The position numbers and the translations under genes were made by a program. 64,000 nt of DNA from Anadara kagoshimensis. Its lineage: Eukaryota; Mollusca; Bivalvia; Arcoida; Arcidae. The stretch is taken from positions 53,054,540-53,118,539 of the forward strand of contig CM037874.1 in the NCBI GenBank assembly GCA_021292105.1. The letters are read 5' to 3'. The notes beneath the pieces are model-generated. The model was given only the letters and a program-made list of their open reading frames with translations, was not told where the DNA came from and did no database searches. This document shows positions 10,101-21,181 of the stretch, one piece after another; the stretch's first letter is position 1, and every line of letters begins with the position of its first letter.

Positions 10101-12241
10101 AATAGTTAATCTAGAACTGTCTCTTGAGAGCCAAATACCCCTACCCCCAACATTTAAAGAGTTCCTGCGACCTTTACCTTTCCGATATTACCTTGCTTGG
10201 GTCAAGGTCATGACACTGGCCTTCGGTTCAAGGTCATGACACACCATTGGATCATGAAGATCATTCATGTGAAGTTTAATGAGAGTCTTTAAAAGCATTG
10301 ATGAGATACGGCCCGGACACGATTTTCTATGGACAGACAGACAGAAAGATATGGTGACATATAGTCGGTTCAGCCACTATACCTCTCTAATGTTTAATTC
10401 TATGCAAAGTCAAAGCCTAGACTGAAAAAATCATGTTAGTATTTATGTGTGGGATACTGGCATTTACACGTTCTAGTGTAGTATACATAATATTACTATG
10501 GGGACCTCACTAAACACAACAACATAGAGTGCTCCATTCATGTGTGGGATGTTGGCATTCACACGTTCTAATGTAGTATACATAGTACAGTGTATTACTA
10601 TGGGGACCTCACTAGACACAACGACGAAGAGTGCTCCATTCATGTGTGGGATGTTGGCATTCACACATTCTAGTTCTGTGTATATACTATCATAATCTAT
10701 GGGGACCTCACCAGACAAAACAACATTGGACATTAAATACTTACCTTGTTATGTATATCATTCACAAGTTCTGATGTTGTATTCCAGGATTCTAAAACCT
10801 AAAAATCAAAAAGAATATTCATATTCATTATAAGAAAATACAGTGATACCTGTATATAAGGACCAACTTTAGTAATTTTGTAAAAACCATACACAAAGAC
10901 TGCATATGGGATCTAAAAATATTAATTTTATAGACAGGACTTTGTAGACAGGTGGTCTTTATATGGAGGTTTTTTGATGAAAATTGAAGCAGAGGCCATA
11001 AACCAGTGGTCTTAATGGACAGGTGATATTAATTTAGAAAACTGTAAACCAAATTTTATTTGCCTCAATTCTCTTGGTGGCTTTCACGATATGACCAACA
11101 GGTAAATATTTTGTATAAATTACATATTATAGCAGTGTTTATTTTATAGCATTAGATGACCATTTCAAGTTTGCAACCATTAATATTCATGATCATTTTG
11201 TTCTCAGGAAACACATGAAAGTTGATCATACTTGAATAAAAGTTGGTTTACAGCGAGTTTTCTGTACCGTATAATATTTAGCCATTAGTCTGTCTACCCT
11301 TTTAATGGTTACCGTAGATATTATAACAATATTAAATCCTAAAATCAAACAAATGTAGATTTTTGCAACAAAATATTCTTTTCTGTGACATTTTCCTGTT
11401 TCCTTTGAATAACCATAATTTTATTCACTTCTGTGACACGTTCCTGGTTTATTTGTAGACACAAATTATCGACATGGAATTCATTTCTCATGGTTTTTTG
11501 ACATGTTCCTGGGGGTTTTAGGTTTTCTTTTTGTTTTTGTATTCTTTTTTTTTGTCAAAACATAGCAGACACAAAATATCAACCAGGAATTAATTTTTCA
11601 TGTTTTGTCACATATTATATTCCTGTTACCTTCCGTTAGACATTATACATTATATCACCTGTCCACCCTTTTAAAGGTTATACATAATAACAATATTAAA
11701 TCCTAAAATCAAACAAATGTAGATTTTTGCAACAAAATATCTGGCAGGAATTTTTTTCTGTGACATTTTCCTGTTTCCTTTGAATAACCATAATTTTATT
11801 CACTTCTGTGACATGTTCCTGGTTTATTAGCAGACACAAATTATCAACATGGAATTCATTTCTCATGTTTCTTTGACATATTCCTTGGGTTTTTTTAATT
11901 TTTTTTCCTTGGTCAAAACATTGCAGACACAAAATATCAACCATGAATTAATTTATGCTGTTTTTGTCACATGCTCCTGTTTCCTTTGGTTAGACATTAT
12001 ACTTCTATAATATTTACTCATTTATAAAGTTTCAAATTTGAAAATAAGTAGGATAATAAAAGCCCCCAAAAAGTACATGAAAATTTGTATGCTACAGTTT
12101 TTGGCTACAAGATGTTGGTTCTTATGGTTTTCTCCCACCTTAAGTGATTGCACATGATAAATCTGAGCAAATATTCACTAAACACATCCTTGTTTATATC
12201 TAGCACCTGTTTAAATTCAGGAAGTTTATCATCTGTTAACA
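1458..12241 (-). CDS. MYBBP1A: MYBBP1A-like gene, copy B, central exons (3' part beyond the left edge)
   Basis: Second head-to-tail copy of the gene at 42322-63279. Exons 12207-12241, 10745-10798, 7186-7311, 5667-5745, 4281-4423, 3734-3791, 3143-3390, 2159-2310 and 1458-1515 match copy A exons in length, phase and splice sites. Encoded differences are few and mostly conservative: acidic exon GDDVSS against GDNVSS and EGDEDVDEE against EGDNDIDEE; VKGHATP against VKGQATP; TKGRKSKKSQGEE with A against E before TKG. All nine exons are open, so nothing seen suggests decay. Likely upstream exons lie at 30244-30297 and 31824-31891, which would make the intron 5' of 12241 about 18 kb long. The remaining 3' exons lie left of position 1. 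Copy B could be a true paralogue or an allelic copy joined into the assembly. Confidence 0.88.
2159..2310 (-). CDS. MYBBP1A: MYBBP1A copy B exon (DEALASVFRNLKKTKSKEK)
   Basis: Exon of 152 nt, phase 0 to 2, donor GTAAGG. Only DSVEEA against DSAEEA separates the start from copy A. Confidence 0.92.
2344..2655 (+). mobile_element. tRNA-derived SINE with two head units, copy B
   Basis: Two tandem heads start at 2353 and 2434, each with an A box (GTAGCTCAGTTGGTTAAGTG) and a B box (GTGGGTTTGAACCT). They are followed by the SINE body (TTCTTTTGCCAAGCACTC) and a tail ending AATCAATCAAT. Not a tRNA gene: stems are degenerate and it is fused to the body. Confidence 0.85.
2800..2965 (-). mobile_element. 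SINE fragment, copy B
   Basis: GAGGTTTAACATCCCAGGCA, CACCAGCTATAGG and later AAGGTCTCTTGCGAAG match the reverse of the SINE body. The same fragment is in copy A at about 54415-54560. Confidence 0.6.
3143..3390 (-). CDS. MYBBP1A: MYBBP1A copy B exon, acidic tract
   Basis: Exon of 248 nt, the same length as in copy A even though the DNA is an ATC-type repeat prone to slippage. Begins DMDEDIDDGDDVSSEE and ends DEEFRKSVKNALGDAAAEEE. Confidence 0.92.
3734..3791 (-). CDS. MYBBP1A: MYBBP1A copy B exon (VFKTEKSDDADDEGQ)
   Basis: Exon of 58 nt, phase 0 to 1, acceptor TTTGTAG and donor GTAAGT. Confidence 0.85.
4281..4423 (-). CDS. MYBBP1A: MYBBP1A copy B exon (EPEWIAVITELLLSMM)
   Basis: Exon of 143 nt carrying the family signature SVFGYLTSHVTPEALG. 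The protein is the same as in copy A, so the two copies are constrained here or very recent. Confidence 0.93.
5667..5745 (-). CDS. MYBBP1A: MYBBP1A copy B exon (DIQICYLKAFPIATKG)
   Basis: Exon of 79 nt, phase 0 to 1, same borders as in copy A. Confidence 0.87.
6220..6272. repeat. End of a GCTCANNTGAG...GGTGAGCTAA element, copy B
   Basis: AATAGCTCATCTGAGCCCAA then GGCTCAGGACTCAGGTGAGC, a small hairpin. The copy A counterpart is at 58432-58470. It shares its end with the element at 7998-9910. Confidence 0.6.
6477..6714. mobile_element. Short TIR element (AACAACATTGACCTGTCTG), copy B
   Basis: About 238 bp. AAACAACATTGACCTGTCTG at one end is inverted as CGACAGGTCAATGTTGTTTG at the other. The copy A counterpart is at 58597-58834; related copies lie at 27985-28212 and 28273-28506. 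A MITE-like non-autonomous DNA element. Confidence 0.75.
6872..6946. repeat. (GT)n(GA)n microsatellite, copy B
   Basis: GT run followed by GA run. The counterpart is at 58984-59061 in copy A. Confidence 0.95.
7125..7174. repeat. (AG)n microsatellite next to an exon donor, copy B
   Basis: On the minus strand a (CT)n run begins about 12-15 nt inside the intron after the exon 7186-7311. Conserved in copy A (59246-59301). Confidence 0.95.
7186..7311 (-). CDS. MYBBP1A: MYBBP1A copy B exon (ITSCQTTSGSGDVN...)
   Basis: Exon of 126 nt. It differs from copy A at a few residues (QTT/QAT, FHML/FNML, VLQ/VLK). The donor GTAGTG is followed by a (CT)n run on the minus strand. Confidence 0.85.
7998..9910. 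mobile_element. Non-autonomous element with a nine-unit 145-bp internal array, copy B only
   Basis: Left end CAAGAGGCCCATGGGCCTTA then CGCTCACCTGATAAC; right end TAAGCTCACATGACC and GGTCAGGTGAGCTAAC, so GCTCACCTGA is inverted at the ends. The core (8078-9345) is about 8.7 units of exactly 145 bp: the GACCTTGACC phrase falls at 8210, 8355, 8500, 8645, 8790, 8935, 9080 and 9225. The right part has a CACG/CACA-rich microsatellite (9800-9870). Copy A keeps the empty site near 59670. No transposase is seen; the class is unsure (a tandem-repeat-cored DNA element, Helitron-like or TIR-type). Confidence 0.85.
10110..10390. mobile_element. Interspersed element 'TAGAACTGTC...GACAGACAG', copy B
   Basis: Contains CTCTTGAGAGCCAAATACCC, GGTCAAGGTCATGACAC and a GACAGACAGACAG run. 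The copy A counterpart is at 59868-60145; another is at 31515-31795. Class not determined. Confidence 0.7.
10473..10733. repeat. About 110-bp tandem repeat after an exon donor, copy B
   Basis: About two and a half units built of CTATGGGGACCTCACTAGAC, AGAGTGCTCCATTCATGTGT and GGGATGTTGGCATTCACACG. It begins about 25 nt past the donor of exon 10745-10798. On the minus strand each unit holds GTGAGGTCCCC, which resembles a donor. Confidence 0.9.
10745..10798 (-). CDS. MYBBP1A: MYBBP1A copy B exon (VLESWNTTSELVNDIHNK)
   Basis: Exon of 54 nt with the same protein as copy A, donor GTAAGT. The 110-bp repeat lies just after the donor. Confidence 0.8.
11380..12010. repeat. Repeated TTTTCCTGTTTCCTTTGAAT / GACACAAA block, copy B
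   Basis: Degenerate repeats of TTCCTGTTTCC, TTCACTTCTGTGACA and CAGACACAAAATATCAACCA, period about 120 bp and 340 bp. The counterpart in copy A is at 62000-63020. Confidence 0.8.
12207..12241 (-). CDS. MYBBP1A: MYBBP1A copy B exon (LTDDKLPEFKQ)
   Basis: Counterpart of 63245-63279. The donor CAG|GTGCTAG is shared; the acceptor is uncertain. It differs by L for P in DDKLPEF. Confidence 0.5.
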
Positions 12242-12481
12242 CTTTTATACACCACACCCCTGGATATCATTGTTTATATCAACTGCCTGTATGAATTCAG
12301 GACTTCAAGGATAATAAAGTTTTTAACCACATACCTGGATATAATTGTTTATATCTAATACCTGTCTGTGAGTTGAATTACTATAAAAGTTATTAACCAC
12401 ATCCCTGGATATCACCTTATATCAACTGTCTGTCTAAAGTCAGGAGTTTGATTAAGTTTATTAACCACACCCCTGGATATT

Positions 12482-12952
12482 ATACATTTATTGCCTTTGT
12501 GTGAGGGAGATATGAACATTTATTCACCCGCAACAAGTCATATTTCCCGAGGGCGAAGCCCGAGGGAAATGTGACTTGTTAAGGGTGAATAAATGTTCAT
12601 ATCTCCCTCACACGAAGGCAATAAATTGTTTATTATACCGAAAGATAACCATGGTAATAAGAAAGACAGAAAGAAAAAAATATTTTAAAAAAAGTCTGAA
12701 AACATCAGTCCTTTTCCGTTTCATTGTTTTTTCTTCTATCGGAACTCATCGGAGGCAAACGCTAGAACTTCAAGATCGATTCTCAATCGATGACGTCATA
12801 TAATTGTGACGTCACGGTGTGTTCCGAAGAGGTGGGATATGATGTTTTCAGAGGGATACACGATGTTTTCTCCACCCCGATCACATGATCCAACGATCCA
12901 ATCAAATTACAGATAGCATCGTATTTTTCTAATGAGGTATAATAACATTGCT
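12482..12952. mobile_element. Hairpin-ended element, copy B only
   Basis: About 470 bp inserted in one unit of the 76-bp array; copy A reads straight through at about 63515. The hairpin spans 12487-12625, arms about 65 nt, loop GGGCGAAGCCC at 12551-12561. The other end has TGACGTCATATAATTGTGAC. Ends show short TATAC/GTATA inverted repeats. No ORF for a transposase. Confidence 0.75.
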
Positions 12953-14189
12953 TATGTCCAGTACCTGTCCTAAGTCGGGAGTGTTATGATTATAAACCAT
13001 TAACCACATTCCAGGATATCATGGTTTATATCTAGTGTCTGTCTGAAGTCAAGTTTTATTACTATAAAAGCTTATTAACCACATCCCTAGATATCACTGT
13101 TTATATCCACTGCCTGTCTAAATTCAGGAGTTGTATAAAGTTTATTAACTACATCCCTGGATATCATAGCTTATCAACAACATTTCTGGATATCACTTTA
13201 TATCAACTGCCTGTCTAAAGTCAGGAATTTGATCAAGTTTATTAACCACATCCCTGGATATCATTGCTTATATCCAATACCTGTCCTACATCGGGAGTGT
13301 TATGAATATAAAGTTTATTAACCACATCCCTGGATATCACTGCTTATATCCACTGTCTGTCTTAAGTCAGGAGTTTTTTAAAGTTAATTAACCACATCCC
13401 TGGATATCATTGTTTATACCTAGTACATGTGTGAAGTCAGGAATAATATGATTAAAACCACATTCCTAGATATCATATGTTTATATCTAGTGCTTGTCTA
13501 AGTCCTTAGTTTGATAATTCTAAAATTTATTTTCCACATCCCTAAATATCACATGTTTATATTTAGTGACTGTCTGAAGTCAGAAGATTTGATAACTATG
13601 TTTATTAACCACATCCCTGAATATTATTGTTTATATCTAGTACCTTTTTAAAGTCATGCGCTTTAGGACTATTAAGTTTATTAACCACATCCCAGGATAT
13701 TACTGTTTATATCTGGTGTCTGTCTAAAGTCATGTGCTTTAGGACTATAAAGTTTATTAACCACATCCCTGGATATCATTTGTTTATATCTAGTGATTAT
13801 ATCAGGTTTATGATCTGTCATACATGTCTTACTCTGTGGTCTGTGTTTAAGTTTGTGTTGCTCTTGTTATTTTAGTATTTCTAGGTCACCTTATATAATT
13901 TTGATAAATACATTTTAATGTAATTGATTACAGAAAATAGAACATGTATACAGGTTATCAATTATAACAAATACACTGTATATAGTGGGGTAGTAAGACT
14001 GAACTTTATACTGGGGCTGACATGATCACATGAAGTTAACAGATATACTCTACAGGTAGAGAAACAGGAACATCTAACAAAGTATAAACAAAGATTTTAA
14101 GAATATGGTGACGGATTCTGAATAAAAAAGTAAGTCAAAATTGCAAAACAATTGCTTTTATACCCTTACACATTAAAATCCTTTTAATT

Positions 14190-17100
14190 TTTTGAAAATC
14201 AGTTGATGAGACATATTATAATCTCCTAATGAGACACAATATAATCACCTAATGAGACACAATATAAACACCCAATGACACAAAATATAATCACTTTATG
14301 AAACACAATACAATCATTTTATGAGACAAAATACAATCACCTAATGAAACACAATACAATCACTTGATGAGACACAATACAATCACCTAATGAGACACAA
14401 GACTATCATTTTATGAGACACAATACAATCACCTAATGAGACACAATACAATCACTTTATGTGACACAATACAATTACCTAATAAGACACAATACAATCA
14501 CTTAATGAAACACAATACAATCTCCTAATGAGATACAATACAATCACCTAATAAGACACAATATAAACACCCAATGACACAAAATATAATCACTTTATGA
14601 GACACAATACAATCATTTTATGAGACAAAATACGATCACCTAATGAAACACAATACAATCACCTAATGAGACACAATACTATCACCTAATGAGACACAAG
14701 ACTATCATTTTATGAGACACAATACAATCACCTAATGAGACACAATACAATCACTTTATGAGACACAATACAATTACCTAATGAGACACAATGCAATCAC
14801 CTAATGAAACACAATACAATCGCCTAATGACACACAATATAATCACATGATGAGACACAATACAATCACCTAATGAGATACAATACAATCACCTAATAAG
14901 ACACAATACAATTACCTAATGAGACACAATACAATCACCTAATGAGACACAATACAATCACCTAATGAAACACAATACAATCACCTAATGAGAGACAATA
15001 CAATCACCTAATAAGACACAATACAATTACCTAATGAGACACAATACAATCACCTAATGAAACACAATACAATCACCTAATGTGACACAATACAATCACT
15101 ATATTATAGAGACACAATATTGTCACCTAATAAGACACAATACAATGACCCAATAAGACACAATACAATGACCCAATAAGACACAATACAATCACATAAA
15201 TAGGCACAATACAATCACCCAATTAGACACAATACAATCACATCATGAGACACAATACAATCACTTTATGAGACACAATACAATCACCTAATGAGACTCA
15301 ATACTGTCACCTAATGAGACACAATACAATCACCTCATGATAAAAATGCAATCACCTAATAAGACACAAAACAATCACCTCATGAGACACAATACAATAA
15401 CTTTATGAGACACAATACAATCAACTAATAAGACACCATAACATTAACTAAATAGACAAAATACAATCACATAAACAGACACAATAAAATCACCTAATGA
15501 GACACAATACAATCACCTCATGAGACACAATACAATCACCTAATGAGACACAATACAATCGCCTCATGAGAGACAATACAATCACTTTATGAGACACAAT
15601 ACAATCACCTCATGAGACAAAATACAATCACATAATTAAACAAAATACAATCACATAAACAGACACAATACAATCACCTAATGAGACACAATACAATCAC
15701 CTCATGAGACACAATACAATCACTTTATGAGACACAATACAATCACCTCATGAGACACCATACAATCACGTTATGAGACACAATACATTCATCTCATGAG
15801 ACAAAATACAATCACCAAATTAAACAAAATACAATCACATAAACAGACACAATACAATCACCTCATGAGACACAATACAATCAACTACTGAGACACAATA
15901 CAATCACCTCATGAGACACAATACAATCACTTTATGAGATACAATCACTTCATGAGACAAAATACAATCACCTAATGAGACACAATACAATCACCTAATG
16001 ACACACAATGCAATCACCTCATGAGACACACTACAATCACGTTATGAGACACAATACAATCACCTTATGAGACACAATACAATCACATTATGAGACACAA
16101 TACATTCGCCTCATGAGACAAAATACAATCAACTAATTAAACAAAATACAATCACATAAACAGACACAATACAATCACCTCATGAGACACAATACAATCA
16201 ACTTTTGAGACACAATACAATCACCACATGAGACACAATACAATCACTTTATGAGACACAATACAATCACTTTATGAGATACAATCACTTCATGAGACAA
16301 AATACAATCACCTAATGAGACACAATACAATCACCTAATGAGACACAATGCAATCACCTCATGAGACACACTACAATCAACTTATCAGACACAATACAAT
16401 CACCTTATGAGACACAATACAATCACGTTATGAGACACAATACATTCGACTCATGAGACAAAATACAATCACCTAATTAAACAAAATACAATCACATAAA
16501 CAGACACAATACAATCACCTCATGAGACACAATACAATCAACTTCTGAGACACAATACAATCACCACATGAGACACAATACAATCACTTTATGAGACACA
16601 ATACAATCACTTCATGAGACAAAATACAATCACCTAATGAGACACAATGCAATCACCTAATGAGACACAATACAATCACCTCATGAGACACACTACAATC
16701 AACTTATGAGACACAATACAATCACCTAATTAAACAAAATACAATCACATAAACAGACACAATACAATCACCTCATGAGACACAATACAATCACCTCATG
16801 ATACACAATACAATCAACGTATGAGACACAATACAATCACCTAATAAACACAATACAATCAACTAATGAGACACAATACAATCACCTAATGAGACAGAAT
16901 ACAATCACCTAATTAGACAAAATACAAACACATAAACAGACACAATACAATCACCTAATGAGACACAATACAATCACCTAATGAGACACAATATAATCAC
17001 CTAATGAGAGACAATATAATCACCTAATGAGACACAATACAATCACCTAATGTGACACAATACAATCACCTAATGTGACAGAATACAATCACCTCATGAG

Positions 17101-18225
17101 ACACAATACAATCACCTAATGTGACACAATACAATCACCTAATAAAACACAATATAACCACCTTATGAAACACAATACAATCACCTCGTGAGACAGATTA
17201 CAATCACCTAATTAGACAAAATACAATCACATAAAAAGACACAATACAATCACCTGAAAACAATACAATCACCTCATGAGACACAATACAATCACCTTAT
17301 GAGACACAATATAATCATCTTATGAAACACAATACAATCACCTCATGAGACAGAATACAATCATCTAATTAGACAAAATACAATCACATAAACAGACACA
17401 ATACAATCACCTGAAAACATTACAATCACCTCATGAGACACAATACAATCACCTTATGAGACACAATATAATCACCTAATGAGACACAATACAATCACCT
17501 AATTAGACACAATACAATCACATAAATAGACACAATACAATCACCTTATGAGACACAATACAATCACCTCATGAGACACAATACAATTACATAATTAGGC
17601 ACAATACAATCAAATATTTAGACACAATACAATCACCTCATGAGACACAATACATCACATAATAAGACAAAATACAATCACCTACTGAAACACAATACAA
17701 TCACCTCATGAGACATAATACAATCACCTCATGAGACACAATACAATCACCTCATGAGACACAATACAATCACTTTATGAGACACAATACAATCACCTCA
17801 TAAGACACAATACAATCACTTTATGAGACACAATACAATCTACTAATGAGACAAAATACAATCACATAAATAGACAAAATACAATCACCCAATGAGACAC
17901 AATACAATCACCCAATGAGACAAAATACAATCACCTAATGAGACACAATACAATGACCTAATGAGACACAATACAATGACCTAATGAGACTCAATACAAT
18001 GACCTAATTTAACACAATACAATCACCTTAAGGACACAATACAATCGCCTTAAGGACACAATACAATAACCTAAAGGACACAATACACTCACCTTAAGGA
18101 CACAATGGCCCAATTCTCCACAAGGAGAGATGGACATAAGTCAAGTCAAGTAAGGACACAATACAATCACCTAAAGGACACAATGCAATCATCTAATGTG
18201 ACACATTATAATCACCTAATGACAC
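14190..18225. repeat. 23-bp satellite array, about 170 units
   Basis: Consensus unit CACCTAATGAGACACAATAC plus AAT (23 bp), with variants in the CTAATG part (CTCATG, TTTATG, ATAAAC). A higher-order order is visible: the CACATAAACAG variant recurs at about 15654, 15836, 16151, 16494 and 16747, with the same neighbours in between. Lies in the long copy B intron. Confidence 0.97.
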
Positions 18226-18239
18226 AAATAGAATTTGAA

Positions 18240-20912
18240 TAAAGTCTCATGTGCCGTGATGTAACATCACCCTCGACTGAGCCAACCCATATCGTTCATA
18301 AACATGTGACAGATTCTATTTCTCGAACCATTAAAGTGTTAATAACGATGATACGTACAAAACAAAACATTACCCTCATGGGGCCTCTTGCATGCCTTCG
18401 GGGCACTTTATGCATTGGACAAATCCGCCCTTTGAAAATAATACGATCGATAACACTTCAAACTTTTAAGATATCAATGATATGTATTCAATGCAAATAA
18501 AAAACTCTGACAATAAAATATTTTGAATAAAAAGTAAAATAAAACACATATTCAAAACATAGCACTGCCGTGCTGTTGTACGGCGTAGTTGGGAAAATGG
18601 TGTTCTGGCAAGACAGAATATAACCGAAAATTCCCCCCAAGGGGGGGGGGTGGTTGGTTTGATCTATGCAAAGTCAGACGGATGTTTTTTGGAAAAAGAA
18701 ACAATGTACCAAACCATGTATTACTAAATTAAATAGTAGAAAATAATAAGTTCATAAATAAATGAAAACATAGCAGCGTAGTTGGGAAAATTGTGTTGTG
18801 GTAAGACAGAATATAACCGAAAATTCGGGGGGGGGGGGGTGTCGTTGATCTATGTATATAGTCCGACGGATGGGTTTTTTTTTTGAAAAAAGAAACAAAT
18901 TTTTATGTACCAAACCATGTATTGCTGAATTAAATGGTAGAAAAAATTAATTTCATAAATATATGAAAAAGACAATCGGTAATTAAAATTTAAAAAAGTT
19001 GTACCCGATCGTTTTGTCATTTCGGATAGAGAGAAAGTAGAGTTTTGCAGATCCTACCGTCGCTATGAGGGGGTACATTCTAGCGGTTGTATGCATAACT
19101 GGATCATTAAGTTGTTTTACCAGTTCCGAATTTTTACTACCGAATAATCTAAAATTTCAATCCCGTTCAATTAAAGGAATCGCAAAATAACTTTCTCAAT
19201 TTGCTGTTTCTTCAACCGCTTCCCAAATGTACGACAGATTGTTGGTGACCTAGTTTAACGATGTAAACAAATCGTGATCACGGAAATGCTTTTTTCAAGA
19301 AAACATACTACCACGTGTTTTTGAGGACAAGTGTCGATATTTTGGAATCAGTAAACATTTGTAGTATTACACCACATAAATTTTATTTCCCCTGCTTGTG
19401 GATGACGTCTGCAGCAGCGCTTATATGAAACCCTGTTCGGAACGGGTAAAACGACTGTATTTAAAATTTGCATACAACACTGTACGAATTATCTCCCTTT
19501 CACGAAAGTAAAATCTAATCGATAAACATTTTAAAATATGACACAATTGCCTCAACATTAAAATACGTTATCATAACCTTCAAAATAAATTTAAATTTCC
19601 GTAGATTTCACGAAGAATTAATTAAACAACCTGCCGTTGCTGTTCATTTCTTAAAAAGTTATGATTTTACATCGTAGGACGCAAACTTCTCGAACTACTT
19701 TTTATTGTAAACATGAGATCAGTTCGCCAAATTGCAGAAATTATTAGATGCATCCCGTCGCAATATTTTACTAGATTCTGAAATGTATTCCGAAAATTTA
19801 TTCCAAATGTGCATATGTAACAAAATGCATTACCCGTCTCAGAATACATATCTCACGATAAAACAGATATACTTCTTTCACGCTCATTTATCAGGCGCAC
19901 TATTTCCAGGTGTACTCGTATCTTATAATTTCATAGCAAAGAAGCTCGATATCTTGGAAGAAAGCGATGACAAAGTACAGGTTCACTTTGTTCACGCTGT
20001 ACAAAAACAATCAGTAATTAAAATTTAATAAAGTCGTACCCGATCGTTTTGTCATTTCGAATAGAGATATCGTTTTGAAGACCCTACCGTCGATATGAGG
20101 GGGTAAATTATAGCGGCTGTATGTAACTGAATCATTTGCTGTTAAATCTTGGTTTTAATAAACTGCTGATTATCACTCACAATATTCCCGTTTCATGTTA
20201 ATGGTAAAGTATTTAAAATCCACATATGGTCATTTGCACACAACACTGTACGAATTATCTCCCTTTCACGAAAGTGAAATCTAATCGATAAACAGTTTTA
20301 AAATATGACACAATTGCCTCAACATCAAAATACGTTATCATACCCTTCCAATACATTTAAATTACCGTAGATTTTATGAAGAATTAATTAAATCAACCTG
20401 CCATTGCTGTTTATTTCATAAAAAGTTATGATTTTACATCATAGGACGCAAACTTCTCGGACTACTTTTTATTGTAAACACGACATCAGTTCGCCAAATT
20501 GCAGAAATTATTGGATGCATCCCGTCGCAATATTTTACTAGATTCCGAAATGTATTCCGAAAATTTATTCCAAATGTGCATATGTAACCAAATGCATTAC
20601 CCGTCTCAGAATACATATCTCACAATAAAACAGATATATTTCTTTCACGCTCATTTACCAGGCGCACTATTTCCATGCGTATTCATATCTTATAATTTCA
20701 TAGCAAAGAAGCCCGATATCTTTGAAGAAAGCGATGGCAAAGTAAAAATAATTAGAAACAAAGGCTTTGTTTTGATGACCTCAAGAAAAATGATCGGATA
20801 CGTCACCCTGATTGTTCAATTGTCGTGTGAGACAGTACCAGACAAACTGGACAAGACAGAAAAATCTAGTACTGGTGTGCGTGTGAGATTTTTCTCTCCA
20901 ATGTACGAGAAA
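18240..20912. other. Unknown block inside the 23-bp satellite, with internal tandem duplications
   Basis: Satellite-like AATACAATTACATAATGAGA returns at 20915 just after this block, so it looks inserted into, or grown within, the array. It holds a 210-bp duplication (18555-18970: GTAGTTGGGAAAAT, AGACAGAATATAACCGAAAA, with G runs). A larger duplication pairs 18976-20011 with 20012-20770 (shared GTACCCGATCGTTTTGTCAT). Base use differs from its surroundings: more CG dinucleotides. Confidence 0.7.
19732..20028 (+). other. Duplicated open frame, first copy (98 codons)
   Basis: Frame beginning MQKLLDASRRNILLDSEMYS. The second copy at 20499-20927 shares about 75 codons with few changes, then diverges. 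Both plus and minus frames are open in both copies, so coding is unproved. No family recognised. Confidence 0.25.
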
Positions 20913-20927
20913 AATACAATTACATAA
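20499..20927 (+). other. Duplicated open frame, second copy (142 codons)
   Basis: Shares its first about 75 codons with 19732-20028, then adds VKIIRNKGFVLMTSRKMIGY and a Ser/Thr-rich end. It stops inside satellite-like sequence, which argues against a settled protein. Confidence 0.25.
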
Positions 20928-21081
20928 TGAGACATAGTACTAACTACATATTTTTAGCAAAATGAATTTGAACATTTGTAAGTCTTTCATTTATTATAAA
21001 ACTGCATATATCTATAACAAATTTCTTGATAAAAATTCTAGATAATTTCAATTTTGTAATTTTAAATTATTTTTGTCAATT

Positions 21082-21160
21082 TAGGAAGAAGCTCCATTAA
21101 TTTACGCAACAACGGCAATCATCAGCAACATCATGTCAATTATCTACTAAAGACAAAACG
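21082..21160 (+). other. Possible 5' UTR exon of the TRIM-type gene
   Basis: A stretch bounded by TCAATTTAG and GTAAGTTG about 20 bp before the ATG. It looks like a non-coding exon. The downstream acceptor is not identified, since the ATG follows too closely for a normal intron. Confidence 0.25.
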
Positions 21161-21181
21161 GTAAGTTGAATATCAGTTACC

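Larger units (their letters stand above)
12190..13800. repeat. 76-bp minisatellite seeded from an exon end and donor, copy B
   Basis: About 15 units of ATTAACCACATCCCTGGATA, TCATTGTTTATATCTAGTAC and CTGTCTGAAGTCAGGAGTTT, split by the hairpin element 12482-12952. On the minus strand each unit reads CTCCTGA.TTCAGACAG|GTACTAGATATAAAC, clearly related to the exon 12207-12241 end and the start of its intron. Confidence 0.9.

Noticed and set aside
14190-18225. CRISPR array
   Set aside because: Units are 23 bp without unique spacers, in animal intron sequence. It is a satellite. The same applies to 28985-30190.
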